Shown: positions 11,641-22,758 of the stretch, one piece after another
Layout: every line of letters starts with the position of its first letter
How positions within the stretch are numbered: position 1 is the first letter of the stretch
Assembly (NCBI RefSeq): GCF_019649055.1
Contig: NW_026570331.1
Span: forward strand, 372,001 to 436,000
From: Paramacrobiotus metropolitanus
Lineage: Eukaryota; Tardigrada; Eutardigrada; Parachela; Macrobiotidae
Direction: 5' to 3'
DNA length: 64,000 bases
Translations under genes and position numbers: made by a program
Notes under the pieces: model-generated
Seen by the model: only the letters and a program-made list of their open reading frames with translations
The model's database searches: none
What the model was told of the DNA's origin: nothing

Positions 11641-12761
11641 ACATATTCCCATACAAAAAAAAATCATTTTGCTGCACAGTTGCTCTTGTACCGCTTATTT
11701 GGAGCTTTGTGCCATGTGCCGGTTTGCTCCTCTTAAATGTTTCAGGATTTGCATTTTGCACGGAGCCAGTCTGACCACTAATTTCACTGCCTTGTACAAC
11801 GAACGGTAAAGTGCAGTCATATGTTGAAAAATAGAAGACAGAGCATCCAGTGCAATGGATTACTCACCGGCGGCTGATACTCGTCTGACTCACTCTGATG
11901 CCAAATAAAAATAAGTACAAGCGAATACCAAACTTAAACCTTTTTTTTCTGCAGCGGGCGCCACATTTTATGGAGAAAGTTACAAAAAGCAAGCCGCCTT
12001 AATTTTTATATTTCATATTTAATTGTTTTTTAATTTTCTTACAAAAAAAACCAATGAAATCTTTTGACACCATCAAGGGCAAACTGCACACCACCAAATC
12101 CTCGGGACACCACCGTTTTGAACAAAATTATTTAAATGTTATTACTGGCGGAAAAAAGACAGCTTTTTCGTCTCGTGGTTGATTCCTCTTTTTTGACACC
12201 TCCGCTTCCGTGATAGCTAGCGAATTTTTTGGTTTTACTCGCTCGGCCGCCCGATCAGGACGGTGTATGAGTTCTGCAAGCGCTTATTTTCGAATGATGT
12301 TATTACCCACTTTCTCAAGGTTTTCCAGAAACGAAGCTCTGCTTTTGGCCAGTTTTATTGAGCAGCTCTTGCGCAAACGCTAAAGCTCAAAGGGCACAGT
12401 CAATTCCGTTTCCTTGGTTTTGGACAGCCTTATAGCACACCGTGATCCGCTTTTCCGGCAGTAATGTCCCATAAAGCACCCAACAGTACCAACAGCTCAT
12501 ATTAGTCTTATACTTCATTTGTTTCATGAAATACGGGTATATATCAGATCAATAGTAGTTAGTCACAATTCACAGCAACAAAATGTTATTTAATGCTGCC
12601 CCTCCTTCCATTGTTCCAAGTACACTAGTGGCTAGGCTTCGCTGAATTATATACAGCCTCGTCGTATATACAACCGACCACTATATGTCTTCGAAACTAC
12701 GAGTATCAGGTTGGTGTCCTGAGACCGCCGGCATTTTTATGTATATGGTGGTGTCGGAAAA

Positions 12762-12868
12762 ATGGTGGCCCGAGTCAGGACGTGGTGCGAAGAGTGGTGT
12801 GCGAAGCCTGGCGGTGGTGAAAGGTGGTGTGCGGAAACTTTGGTGGTAAAACGTGGTGTGCGGAGCTT
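12762..12868 (+). repeat. degenerate gtggtgtgcg minisatellite
   Basis: Irregular tandem copies of a roughly 20-base unit containing gtggtgtgcg, with strong G bias on the plus strand. The open frame across it is a by-product of the repeat. Confidence 0.55.
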
Positions 12869-13330
12869 TCTTCATAATTTTATGTGGTTTAATAAAAAAT
12901 TATTTATTGCGAATATTATTTTCCGTATTTTTTACCAAACAATAGGAAAACCTTTTTTATTTAGACGATTTTTAAAAAAAAGAGTGCACCGTTCGGAACT
13001 ATTTTTTATATCTTCAAAAAGGAGTACAGCTTTTCTCAAAAATTCCAAATCCCAAATTTGTTACGTTCCAGTAAATTTCGTTCCAGTTGTAGATAAAAAA
13101 AACATCTGCAAAACAATCTGTCTGATATGTGGCTGAACCGCTTTACTACAAAAGCCCCAATGTAGTTACTCGCTACATTAGGCTAACGGAAGCAGATGCA
13201 TTTAAGAGAACAGCTGTTTTCGCACCGGTTATACATGTATACTGATTGGCCGATTGTTGATTTTCGGTATCGGAGATGTCACTTTGTTTTGGGCCACTGA
13301 CTAGGTAACGCTTTGGTGGCGGTTTTGGAA

Positions 13331-13700
13331 AGGTCATGGACTGTCCGAAAGTCCAGGTTTCCAGGCAATACAGTGCTCAATTCCAGGCAATGTAGAGCCG
13401 GCGTTTCTGTATGTATGCCGTCGCCCATTGGCCATCGGTAATGCCTCTAATTGCCAAACGAGAACGACTTCCCTGCGACAGCGGGGAAAAGGCCGAGCAG
13501 TTAATGAAGTACTCCTTCTGAATAAACTCTTCAAAAATAAAAAGCCAGGAAAATTTCGCTCCCATCTCCCTCCGGTCTGGCAATGCACGCCAACGTGCAT
13601 TTTCTAGTAAATATGCACCGGAACTTAAACATCCATAATTGATACATACGCACATAATTTACATACATAGCTTTATGATATTTATGTATTCGTATACGGG
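13331..13700. other. unassigned low-GC/GC-mixed DNA
   Basis: Minus-strand open frames cover 13334-13655 but share no motif with a family I know and have no splice-supported neighbours. Left unassigned. Confidence 0.3.
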
Positions 13701-13829
13701 TTTTTCAAATTGTGGAAAAGTCGCAATCTGATCGCTGGCCCCACTCAGCCGAACAGGTCAGGGTTTCCGAGAAAAGGAAATCTGCACGCATGGCGATTGC
13801 GGCCACTGATGCCGAAGATTTCTCTTGCA

Positions 13830-14219
13830 TTTCTTTCATCCGCTCGACTGGTGCTAACAAACCCAAATATGTCGACCAAGCGGGAGTGGTACATTCGACC
13901 GGTCAATCTCAGTCGCCGTCATTAAGGAGAATTCCACAGATTGGTGACTGACTTACGGAATTCGGATCCACAACGTCACTTTCAGTATTGCCGTATGTCT
14001 GTGGACACGTTCGACCAGCTGTTTGTGATAGTGAACCCCAAGTTACGCCATGGTAACAATCATAATTTTCCAATATCCGATCAAGAAAGGTTATACATAA
14101 CCTTACAGATTTTAGCCACAGGAGCATCTTTGACGAATAGTGCGATTCGATACAGGGTGGGCGTTAACATTTCATCAAAGTTTCAAGAATCAGTTCAATT
14201 TATTCAGCAAAGTTTTTAA
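13830..14219 (+). pseudogene. PIF/Harbinger-type transposase fragment (HARBI1-like N-terminus)
   Basis: One frame reads KREWYIRPVNLSRRH, then an in-frame TAA at 13923-13925, then GEFHRLVTDLRNSDP followed by FQYCRMSVDTFDQL and SDQERLYITLQILATG. This matches the N-terminal helical region of Harbinger transposases and HARBI1 (W-R-P-N-R...GEF.L..ELR...F..YFRM...F). The frame stops at 14219, before any DDE catalytic residue, so roughly the first third of the protein remains. Premature stop plus truncation make this a relic; no terminal repeats were identified around it. The match is by recollection of the family pattern, with good confidence in the motif order. Confidence 0.75.
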
Positions 14220-14790
14220 TCAAAATAAAATCAAAATAATCAGCAGCGAGCGTGATTAGAAAATGATTCACTTTGCGCCGTTTAACATAAATGTACCGTA
14301 ATTATCGAATTTGAAGCCCCCCCCCCCCAAATACAAGCCACAAAATACAAGCCCATGCCCGTAATTGGAGCCCACCCCGTGGGTCATTTGTAATATTTGT
14401 AACCCTGGGCTTCTAATTCGATAAATACGGTATACACACTTCTATATATTGTCATTTTTGTGTATCCGTGTACGGTGTACCGTACAGTACATCGCATCCG
14501 CGTGTGCGTCATGGTGGTCAGATGGAAACTATTGGCTACAAGCCTCCGAACTGTCTTTTTTGTAGCGGGGGGACCGCCCAACCCGAACACGAGCAGAACT
14601 GTCTTTTTACATGACTTTTCTTGTCGTTTTGTAACTGATCGGGAAGCTTTAACAGTTTGATCTTGCGAACAGTTTGTGTTCGCGAACAAGTGGTTCATAG
14701 TTCAAACTGTCTTTTCGCAATTGTTTTTCAAGACAGCTCCGAACATCAACTATGAAAGCGGCTTAAGACGCCCACGCTGACTTCGCCACG

Positions 14791-15565
14791 ATGCACTTCG
14801 ACGCAACCAACCACCCGCCGGAGGTGGTAGGCCGGCTGCGCCACTTGCAGCATCTCTGCTTCCCCTACCGCGCCCGTCTTCGTCCCCACGCCTTCCTCAA
14901 CGTCACCGTAGTGGCCTTCGACACCGCCCAGTCCGTTAACACCAACGCCTGCAGCTTCCAGGTCCCCACGCTCCGGCGCCTTGCAGCGACGTCCCGGCGG
15001 TACCCCCATTTAACAAGGTGACTGACTGCAGCACCACCGAGGAGGAAACTCTCTATACAGTCACCTGCAACCAAGGCTTCACCGTCTTCGACGGTCTCCC
15101 GATTCCCGGGAAGCCCGCTGCCGCAACGGCGCATTCGCGCCCACCGGGAGCGTCTCGGTCGCTGACTGTGTCCTGCGGAGGGTCGCAACGCGGTATACGA
15201 CACCACCACCCGGATCCTGTATATCTCGCCCCTCCCGCCGTCCCCGGAGTGCCTCCAACTGCATTCCGCCGCGTTGACCAATCTCCAGGCGCCGGTGTCC
15301 GAGCTCCTATCGACGAAATGCTCCAAATCCATCCACGTGTTGGTGACGGTGGCCGCGTTGTCCGCCACGCTCCTCCCGTCCAACACCTCCAGTCTGGCGC
15401 TCCAGGGAGTCATCCTGTACCGGATTACCCCCGCCCGCGTCCTCCCGTGTTTCTATGACCTTTGCAGATTTGACCATCGACACGCTTCCTCGCCCTCTCG
15501 GGCCCGTCGACCGACCAGCAGATCAAAAGCCTCGCGCATCTAGCCGATCCTGAGATTATGTTGAG
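14791..15565 (+). CDS. polydom/SVEP1-like gene, exon with HYR and sushi domains
   Basis: First recognisable exon of a plus-strand extracellular-protein gene. An HYR-type end (NVTVVAFDTAQSVN followed by NACSFQV) is followed, after a one-base frame change near 14.97 kb, by a sushi domain: PCSDV, VTDCSTTEEETLYTVTC, NQGF, then after another one-base change near 15.10 kb REARCRNGAFAPTGSVSV. A third change near 15.18 kb leads to a region ending SLAHLADPEIML before a possible donor (gtgcgt at 15566). HYR next to sushi is typical of polydom/SVEP1 and related matrix proteins. The upstream end (von Willebrand A domain in SVEP1) is not visible. No nonsense codon lies within the matched blocks. Confidence 0.6.
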
Positions 15566-15795
15566 GTGCGTCTTATTTATTTGTAGTTTTAATTTATTTA
15601 AGTAATTTACTAGTTTTATATTCGAATAACAATTAGAATAAATAATTAAACTTCGTCCACCACGTGATTTAAGAAAGGGACCCTTATTTTTTCTTAACAG
15701 TTGTTGATAGAAGTACTCGCACTAAACGTAACCGGTCGAACCTTGAGAAAAATAAGGAAATAAAAATAAATAAAGTTAAAATATAAAAATTGTAG

Positions 15796-16010
15796 GTCTT
15801 CAGTGTGAATCCAGCGTCTGCAACTGTCCGGAGGGATTCGAAGGCACGAATTGTGCGAATAATATCGATGATTGCGCCGATGCACCGTGCGCTAACGGCG
15901 CACGTGTAGGGATCTCATCCACGACTTCCGCTGCGACTGCCAGCCGCCCTTCAGCGGCCGCTACTGCGAGGATATCGCCGATCTGTGTGCCAGCGCCAAC
16001 TGCGTTAACG
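15796..16010 (+). CDS. polydom/SVEP1-like gene, EGF-like exon
   Basis: After acceptor tgtag (15791-15795) the frame reads CNCPEGFEGTNC then NIDDCADAPCANGA, a calcium-binding type EGF repeat. After a one-base break near 15908 it continues CRDLIHDFRCDCQPPF and SGRYCEDIADLC...CVNG. It ends at a clean donor (gtcagt at 16011) in phase 1, the usual phase between EGF modules. Six-cysteine spacing is correct on either side of the break, which falls right beside a Cys codon. Confidence 0.75.
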
Positions 16011-16647
16011 GTCAGTACAAGGAAGGGAAAAATAATGTCCCCAAATTTTTTAATATTTACAAATTTTTTTCTTATAATTTAAAAGAATTACAGACTTATG
16101 TTTACAGTCCCAATATAAATGGTATAGGTATCTAAAGTATTAATATATGTATATTGCTTGACATATTTTACGGTGAAATAACGTCTCTTTTTTTACGGTG
16201 GAGTATTTGTTAAAAATATAGATGTTTTACGGTCTGAAATATTTGGTATAAAATATTTTGCCATTATTACTCTGTACGTATTTCACCATGCTCTCCTTGA
16301 TGAAACTGCCTTAACAAGGTGAATACGTAGTGGAATGACTGGGCGGTATTGGTGGTACGAGTAATTCTTTCAACAGGTTCTTATAATAATTCGAATTTAA
16401 TCAGTAGTTCGATTGTGAATGAGAATAATTTTACCACAGCATTTAACCTGCAGAGCACTTATAATAGAATTAATCAAATAAAAATTTTTTCTCAGTAATC
16501 GAATTTTGTAAGAAATGTGTCTACCCTATGTACAGCATAAGTTTCAATTATGCCATTAGGGAAAAATAAAATTTTAACTAATCACAATTGATCAACAGTG
16601 GAAAACTATCTTCCAATAATTATGTCAAGGGAAACCGCGTGCCGCAG

Positions 16648-16918
16648 GTATTTGCTACGATGAGCTGCGCGCGGAAATCCCGACGGGAGTGTGCGTGTGC
16701 CAGCCGGGTTGGACGAGCGCTAACTGCAGTGTGATGGTGGACAACTGCCAGGAGAATTCGAGCTGGAACGAGGGGACGTGCGTCAACGGACTAGACAGTT
16801 TCACCTGTCAGTGCGCCGAGGAACGCACCGGCGCCAAGCGCCAGTATGTGATTGACCACTGCCAAGGTGTGCAATGCCAACACGGTGGAATATGCAGCCG
16901 TCTCAACGGCGGATTCAG
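16648..16918 (+). CDS. polydom/SVEP1-like gene, EGF-like exon
   Basis: An uninterrupted exon between acceptor gccgcag (ending 16647) and donor gtcaga (16919). It joins in phase to the preceding exon and reads GVCVCQPGWTSANCS, DNCQENSSWNEGTCV, SFTCQCAEERTGAK, then DHCQGVQCQHGGICS and NGGF. These are EGF modules with normal C-x-C-xx-G spacing. This is one of the few exons of the gene without a frame break. Confidence 0.82.
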
Positions 16919-17071
16919 GTCAGAACTGGCTTAAATATTCGCTGCTATTATTTTTAAAAATATTGACCTCTGAAATTTACTAGGCATTTTTAAATAGGCT
17001 GGTAAACTATATCCAAACGGTCGATACAAATGTGGCCGGTCATTTGGTCTTACTAATATCGTGTGTGCAAC

Positions 17072-17084
17072 GTAGTGCAGTGGC
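17072..17084 (+). repeat. tRNA A-box-like motif (gtagtgcagtggc)
   Basis: One of a set of near-identical 12-13-mers in introns and intergenic DNA between 17 and 26 kb. The pattern matches the D-arm/A-box of tRNA-Val-like genes (tagtgtagtggtt). No complete cloverleaf is present here, so it is read as a degraded tRNA-derived SINE head or a family of short repeats. Confidence 0.45.
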
Positions 17085-17482
17085 TACCTATATCCGGAGA
17101 CCTGCTCATCAAGCTATCTTCCGTTTTTAAAGCCGATCTAATATGTTGCATTCTAAAATTTTTTTTTGATATCTATTGTAGATTTGTGTAAGTATTCATA
17201 TTTCATTTACTTCTATTTAATTGTGTGAACATTTTTTTATTTATACTATGGCATAATATGCATATAGCTTTTTGTATCTATATGTTTGTTATACTTCTCA
17301 ATTAAAATTATAGTTGTGCGTATTAGGTAAAATATCTGATTTGCATCTAAAAATCTGAAGACTTTAATCGATACCGGAATGTTTATCTAAATGCGTTGCA
17401 CTTGTGTACCAGTTACCTCATCGTGCTCGTTTACTTTTCGATTCTGCATCGCACGGTCCGTGTTTTCTGGTGTATATGCGAG

Positions 17483-17874
17483 TGTCCAGCATGCGAGTGA
17501 CCTTTGCGAGACGCCCACGGACGACTGCCAACCGTCGACCTGTCATGCCAACAACACCGAGATCTGCGTGGACATACTGAGCGACTTCCAGTGCGTCTGC
17601 CGCCCCGGGTACGGCGGGCGGACGTGGGACCAGCTGAGGAATATGTGCGCGAAGCAGCCGTGCCGCATTAAAGGTAGCGGCGTGGAGGATGCGGCCACCA
17701 CCGAGGGTTTCCACTGCGCCTGTCTGCCGGGCTGGCGAGGGGCCTTGTGCGACGTGCGGGAGACGGGGTGCGAGACCCAGTCTGTTTCGATGTGGCGCCG
17801 GGCGGGAAAGCGGCCGTTTATTGTCAGTGCCCGACGCCGTTAACGGTCAGCCGGTGCCAATTTTTCGTCAATCT
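17483..17874 (+). CDS. polydom/SVEP1-like gene, EGF-like exon
   Basis: EGF modules: DLCETPTDDCQPSTCHAN, CVDILSDFQCVCRPGYGG, CAKQPCRIKG, GFHCACLPGWRGALC and DVRETGCETQS, then a one-base frame change near 17788 (where a Cys codon is expected) into FDVAPGGKAAVYCQCP and SRCQFFVNL. The donor gtaagt at 17875 is clear. The start (acceptor gcgag, ending 17482) is the least certain border. Confidence 0.72.
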
Positions 17875-19198
17875 GTAAGTTGCCGTTTTTTGTGTGGTTT
17901 TCAGCTATGTAGTTATAAGAGCTGTAACAGTCGTTTTGAACAGAAACATGGTATTCGTTTTTTTAATGACCACATATTTATGAAAAATTATCTTTTTACA
18001 CTGTTAAATGTATCTAATAGGTTTTAAGTTTTAGTGTTTAAACTATATTTTTATATTTGTCATGATTTAGAGTTTTTTATACATTGTCGAATGTGATCGT
18101 ATTTTTTGAATCATCGTCGGTATAATTTTTTTCTTAATTGTCCAGACAGTTGTCTCGCGATTTTGATGTAAGCTTTTGTTGTGGTAGTTCGGGTTCATGG
18201 TTTTCCTGCGCTTTTCTATATAACAAGGATGAATTTTCTTTGAAAAATAAATTTTGCGGCTGAAAAACATTACGAGGGGGTGACAATAGTCGCACCCGAG
18301 AATATTTATATTACGATCGTAGATTTTCGATGTTTGCAGCATTATGCATGCATCCAAATGGTGCAATGTTCTGGTGGAGAGTTTTGACAACTCAAAAATG
18401 TATAAAAGAATTGCAAAATTTATGTTTTATGTCAGCGACGGCCGTTCGCAATGAGAATTATGAGATGTTAGCATAGCATACACATAATAATAACGAAAGT
18501 GCTATGCGCCAGGAAATTTCTCGCAAAATTAAATTTTGAGTTTTTTTAAGTTGGTAATATCACTTTACGAAGTGTAAGTATAACCCATACGTCTGACTGC
18601 GATTACAGTCCGTTTCTTTATCACTACTAGTGCTTAAAAAAATCGCTTTTAATACAGTCGCCAACGGTGCTGGTAGGAATTATATATATCAGCTAATGTT
18701 TTGATCATATACGCTGTAAATTCAGTTAATACTTCACACCGTTAATACGTTATACCGTTATTTTCGTAAAGACTGAGTTCTTGGAGAGCGCAGTTTGTAC
18801 TTTTTCTAATGAATCTTATGTGTAGCTATGCTGGTAATGTTAAAAGTAATTCACAAAATTGACAGTATTAGATTATTAACAACTTGAACGATAAATTTTG
18901 AATTTTAGCGAATTTCCGGGCGCATAGCAAATTGACTATGCGCCATGAAATTTCCTGGCGCAAGGAAGTGACCTTTAATAATTTAGTAGTACGTCTGGCT
19001 TTAAGATTGTGTGTCCTAGGTTTGCTGCCTAGATGGGGTAACTTTTATCTCTTAAAGACTAAAGTCAAACAAAAAAGTATACTTATAATTGTGTAAGCTA
19101 ACCAAAAAAATTCTCCAATAGTAATAACGATGACCAGTGACCCCATTGCGGGTATTTCAAACTGCTTTCTGCCGACTTGCAACTGAATTATTTTAAAG

Positions 19199-19528
19199 CG
19201 CCGACTGCGACACGGAGGACAGTCTGTGCGGTCCGATGTCGTGCCCGGCGGAGGCGACCTGTCTGAGCACGAAGAAGGTCGGGATCGTGAGCCGGCGGAC
19301 AAAACCGGCGCTGACTGCAGTAAACCCGCCGATCGCCATTCCGATTTCGTCTTCAACGAGGAATCCCGCTCCTCCGCAGTAGAATCGCTGATGCCCTTTG
19401 TCCTCAACACCACCGCCCTGTTGGTGGCTTTCTGGATGCAGTTCGCGGAGACCAGTGACAACGGGACCGTGCTGCAGCTGCACGGCGCTTATAGCGATGT
19501 GCATTTCGACGACGCCAAGCGATTGATG
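19199..19528 (+). CDS. polydom/SVEP1-like gene, EGF end and start of pentraxin/LamG-like domain
   Basis: Acceptor ttttaaag ends at 19198; the split codon joins in phase (NL|ADC). It reads CDTEDSLCGPMSCPAEATC, a one-base break near 19285 at an expected Cys codon, then EPADKTGADCSKPADRH. A jelly-roll start follows: SLMPFVLNTTALLVAFWMQF, DNGTVLQLHGAYSDVHFDD. The FW.QF..T.DNGT pattern fits the pentraxin/laminin-G sandwich that follows the EGF block in SVEP1. Donor gtaagg at 19529. Confidence 0.7.
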
Positions 19529-19569
19529 GTAAGGAGGGAGAAAAAACTGGAAAAACTATTTAAAAAATT

Positions 19570-19696
19570 GGAAAAATATGTAGACATAGAATTTATTAAT
19601 TCTATGTACGACATAGAATGTTGTATGTATGACTATGTTGTATGTATGTATGTATGTCTATGTTGTATGTATGACATAGAATGTAGACATAGAATT
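19570..19696 (+). repeat. simple repeat of tatgta/acatagaat units
   Basis: Imperfect tandem array of tgtatgtatgt and gacatagaatgt units inside an intron of the polydom-like gene. Microsatellite-like; the reading frames across it have no meaning. Confidence 0.8.
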
Positions 19697-19829
19697 CGGA
19701 CATGCTGCAACACTTTTGTTTGACACATAATTCCAATAAATGTATCGTTTTTCTCAGATGATTTACTCGATAAAACAAATTCAGTGAAACCGATTGGTCG
19801 TGGGTCTTCTTGTAAATTTGTCGCATTTC

Positions 19830-19841
19830 GTAGTGTAGTGG
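19830..19841 (+). repeat. tRNA A-box-like motif (gtagtgtagtgg)
   Basis: Preceded by gcatttc, like several other copies. The downstream 60 bases do not give a clear B box. Confidence 0.45.
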
Positions 19842-19888
19842 CTTATTGCAGAGAATTCTTATTCCAAGAATTTATTATTCTGTAACAG

Positions 19889-19950
19889 TGTGCTGTAGTG
19901 ACGCTGTAGTGACGGTAGTGACGGTGTAGTGCTGTAGTAGTGACGGTACA
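19889..19950 (+). repeat. ctgtagtgacg minisatellite
   Basis: About five irregular copies of a 9-12-base unit (tgtagtgacg) within an intron. The unit resembles part of the gtagtgtagtgg motif found in this and neighbouring introns, from which it may have expanded. Confidence 0.65.
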
Positions 19951-20122
19951 GCATTCTACCGGAAATCCGCACTAGGTCGGGCGCAGATAAAAGTTTCAAA
20001 TTTTTCTGTGGTATCACGTCGGCTTGGAGGTACAATACGGACAAAATAACTCTAGTATTGCAGAAGTTATTGCCGTTTTTTATTGAATGATGTTTTTTGC
20101 ATTTTATTATGATTGTTTTCAG

Positions 20123-20610
20123 TTTTCCGCCAGCTAGCCATAATTAACAAGTACCGGCATCTCCATCGCTTTTTTCCCCCGACCATCCCTCTAACCGCCA
20201 ACGTTCCGCTGAACGACGCCGCCTGGCACCACGTGGTCATCACCTACTCCACCCTGGACGCCGCCTGGAACAGCATCGTCGACTCCATCCGACTGGGCGG
20301 TGTCCCCCATCCGCCCTCCACCCCTCCCCGCCTTCGGCTCCATCATGTTGGGCGCCTTCTGGGGCCGGGTCAGTCAGGTACGCATGTGCGACACCGTCCT
20401 GGACTTTCGCACGGAGATCCCCTTCTTGCAAGACTGCATCCGCGGGCGGAAGAACAGCGACCGCGGCCTGCTGTACCGTCTGGTGGATGTCCTGCCGGTC
20501 TGCGGGTTCGTCGACGTGCAGCGACCTTCGCGGTGTGGACAAAAGAAGGCCCGGGTGAAGAAGGGGCAGACGCTTCACGCTGGTCTGTCCGGTGATGATC
20601 ACCACTCAGG
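20123..20610 (+). CDS. polydom/SVEP1-like gene, pentraxin/LamG-like C-half
   Basis: Acceptor gttttcag ends at 20122. VPLNDAAWHHVVITYSTLDA is the characteristic W-HH strand of pentraxin/LamG domains. A frame change near 20.33 kb leads to FGSIMLGAFWGRVSQVRMCD, FLQDC and VDVLPVCGFVDVQ; a further change brings FTLVCPVMITTQ, the start of an HYR domain continued in the next exon. The donor is gtaaga at 20611. The WHH core and the following order support the family; the multiple register changes prevent a single translation. Confidence 0.7.
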
Positions 20611-20692
20611 GTAAGAAAAAATGAAAATGCAGTACTAGTCGTTATCGTAACAAGAGATTGACATTGAGCACTACTGCACATGTCGGGTAATC

Positions 20693-20704
20693 GTAGTGTT
20701 GTGG
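20693..20704 (+). repeat. tRNA A-box-like motif, diverged (gtagtgttgtgg)
   Basis: Diverged copy in the intron after 20610; one mismatch from the consensus. Weak on its own. Confidence 0.3.
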
Positions 20705-21039
20705 CTGACAGTAATCGTTAGGTAATATTCCACAAGTAAGCAGCGGTGGTCATTCTACGTAACTGCGCCTGACTAAGTTACACGGAAGTAAAATCAATTT
20801 TTGTATTTATTACGGAAAAATAGAAACATAATTTTTGTACTAATTCTCATTAATTAATTGCGCATATCTATTTTGCGGTAATCTAATAACTGTACTGCAC
20901 GGGAGCGATTGCTTAGTTTTTCGTGTAGGAAAATGCTGGACTAACAGTAAAATCGGAAATTTTATACTTTACAAGCTTGTTCGGTAATTTCTGCCGGTTC
21001 AATACAGCGAAATACACAAATTTGCGTGTTACGCCAAAC

Positions 21040-21051
21040 GTAGTGTAGTGG
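21040..21051 (+). repeat. tRNA A-box-like motif (gtagtgtagtgg)
   Basis: Exact match to the consensus within the intron 20611-21313. Followed by gcaatcgctatagcgcaaac, no clear B box. Confidence 0.45.
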
Positions 21052-21313
21052 CAATCGCTATAGCGCAAACTTCGCGCTAAATATGTGCTATCTGTAGCTT
21101 TACGACAGAAATTACCGGACAAGCTTGTACATGTATGAAATGTGTACTGCAAAACTGCAAAAAATAATATGAGCTAAGAATTAATGATCTTCCCTATTAA
21201 TAGTTTTAATACTTTCAATAGGGCTTCAAGGCAAACGTGTCATAAAATTGGTAGGCGTATGTTACAGTTTGTTTACTACTTCCTTAAATCGGTCATTTTT
21301 TACCGTTTCCCAG

Positions 21314-22183
21314 GTTACGATATCCTCTCGTGGCCACTGCCAAAAGGTCACCGGCCCCGCGCCCTTCTCGCCAGCACCCTTCCGCCAACCTCCGCCCTAT
21401 CCCTCGGCCGGTACGCCGTCTCCTCCGTGGATTACGCGCCGGCCTCCGTCCTAACCTGTCACTTTGAAGTCATCCTCCATGCCGACACCCCGGCCTGCCA
21501 GGACCCCGAGCCGCCCCTCGGGGGCACCGATGACTCGTTGCCCCGTAGGAGACGGGGCAACGAGCGTCTCCTACGGGCCCAGCGAGCGCTACCGTCGCTG
21601 CATTATCTCCTGTCCCTCTTCCACCTCCGTCGAACGCGTGCCGAGTTATTTTCAGTGAGAGGACGACGGACGATGGCATCCCGACTATCACGGGGACGGC
21701 CCGCTAACCCGCTTCCCGGCCTGCAGCCCGGTATTCCCCGCCCGGCGGGTGGTGGCGGTGGAGGTGACGTACAAGGGGAGCAGACGACGGCCTTTTTGAA
21801 GGAGAACATCGCCCGGAAGTTGCTGCAGTTGCCGCTGGATTGGCCGCTGTGTCTGGCGGCGAATTGTCCTGGGTTGGGCGCCACGATCGCCTGTGGGTAG
21901 GAGGGACGGCGGGCCCGGCGGCTGATTGATAGGGAGGATGGGGTGGTGGTGAGTGTGACCTTTCCGGTGGTCAGCCAGCCGGTGCTCAAGAAGCGACGCC
22001 CGTGAGCAGTGTGATGGAGCAAATGCTGCTGTACACCGCCAACGGGGCGGCGGTCAGCTGCGAGGAGGAACTGGCTAAAGCGCGCCCGAATCTGCAGCGC
22101 ACGGTGATTCACGACGGGTTTCACCGTGATAAGGCCTGAAGGACGGGCAGTTAGTGCCTTGCAGTCCCGGCACGTTTTTCCCG
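21314..22183 (+). CDS. polydom/SVEP1-like gene, second HYR-sushi exon
   Basis: Acceptor gtttcccag ends at 21313. GYDILSWPLPKG completes CPVMITTQ of the previous exon into an HYR domain ending YAVSSVDYAPASVLTCHFEV. A sushi domain follows (ACQDPEPPL..., then in a second frame SVSYGPSERYRRCIISCP, then in a third DDGRWHP...PACSPVF). The last third (AVEVTYKGS, LQLPLDWPLCL, VVVSVTFPVVSQPVLKK, HDGF) is unassigned, and the exon ends CSPGTFFP-like just before donor gtaagt (22184), where a GCC2/GCC3 cysteine repeat begins. Several one-base register changes are present but no stop falls inside matched blocks. Confidence 0.65.
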
Positions 22184-22758
22184 GTAAGTTGGTGTTTATG
22201 AGCAATTTTCAGATGGTTATCTCTAAGGGAAGCAATTATCAACGGGTTTTTCTAAAGGAGATTTTTTTAAAATTTAATTTCCATAAATTTGGATCTTTCC
22301 ATAGATTGAGATAGTTTGCCTAAACAATATTTATTTTGTATTTATTTAATTAGACATTGTTTAGATCAACCTATATTTGTTGTATATAAAAGTTATTCTT
22401 TATATAATTTTCACAAATGAAATTAAATCTTTCTGAAAAGAAAACTGAAATCTAAAATCTAGAAAGAAATATTAGCGCTCAGTTTATCTTTTGCATTATT
22501 TTCAAACGAGGAAATTGAAGAACAGCTTTCAGCGTTATCTGAACAATTTATTTTCTAAATTTCAAAGCATTTTAACGGAAATAATAATCGAAATGGCGCT
22601 GAATACGGTATTAAAAGTTCTAGAAAACGGATTTTGTTGGAATTTATTAGGTGTTTTTGATTTGTTTAAAAATTCAGTTAAGTAAGGAAAAATTTTAAAT
22701 TTTTGATAAACATGAATTTGAAAATAATTTTGTAAAAATTTATTCACGGAACTTGTAG

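Larger units (their letters stand above)
10439..12740. other. intergenic DNA with hairpin repeats
   Basis: No supported gene. Apart from the gttaac-rich hairpins annotated separately, I see AT-rich sequence with no motif I recognise. Confidence 0.4.

Noticed and set aside
12762-13136. 124-codon frame starting in the gtggtgtgcg repeat
   Set aside because: Starts in a minisatellite and continues in AT-rich DNA; no domain.
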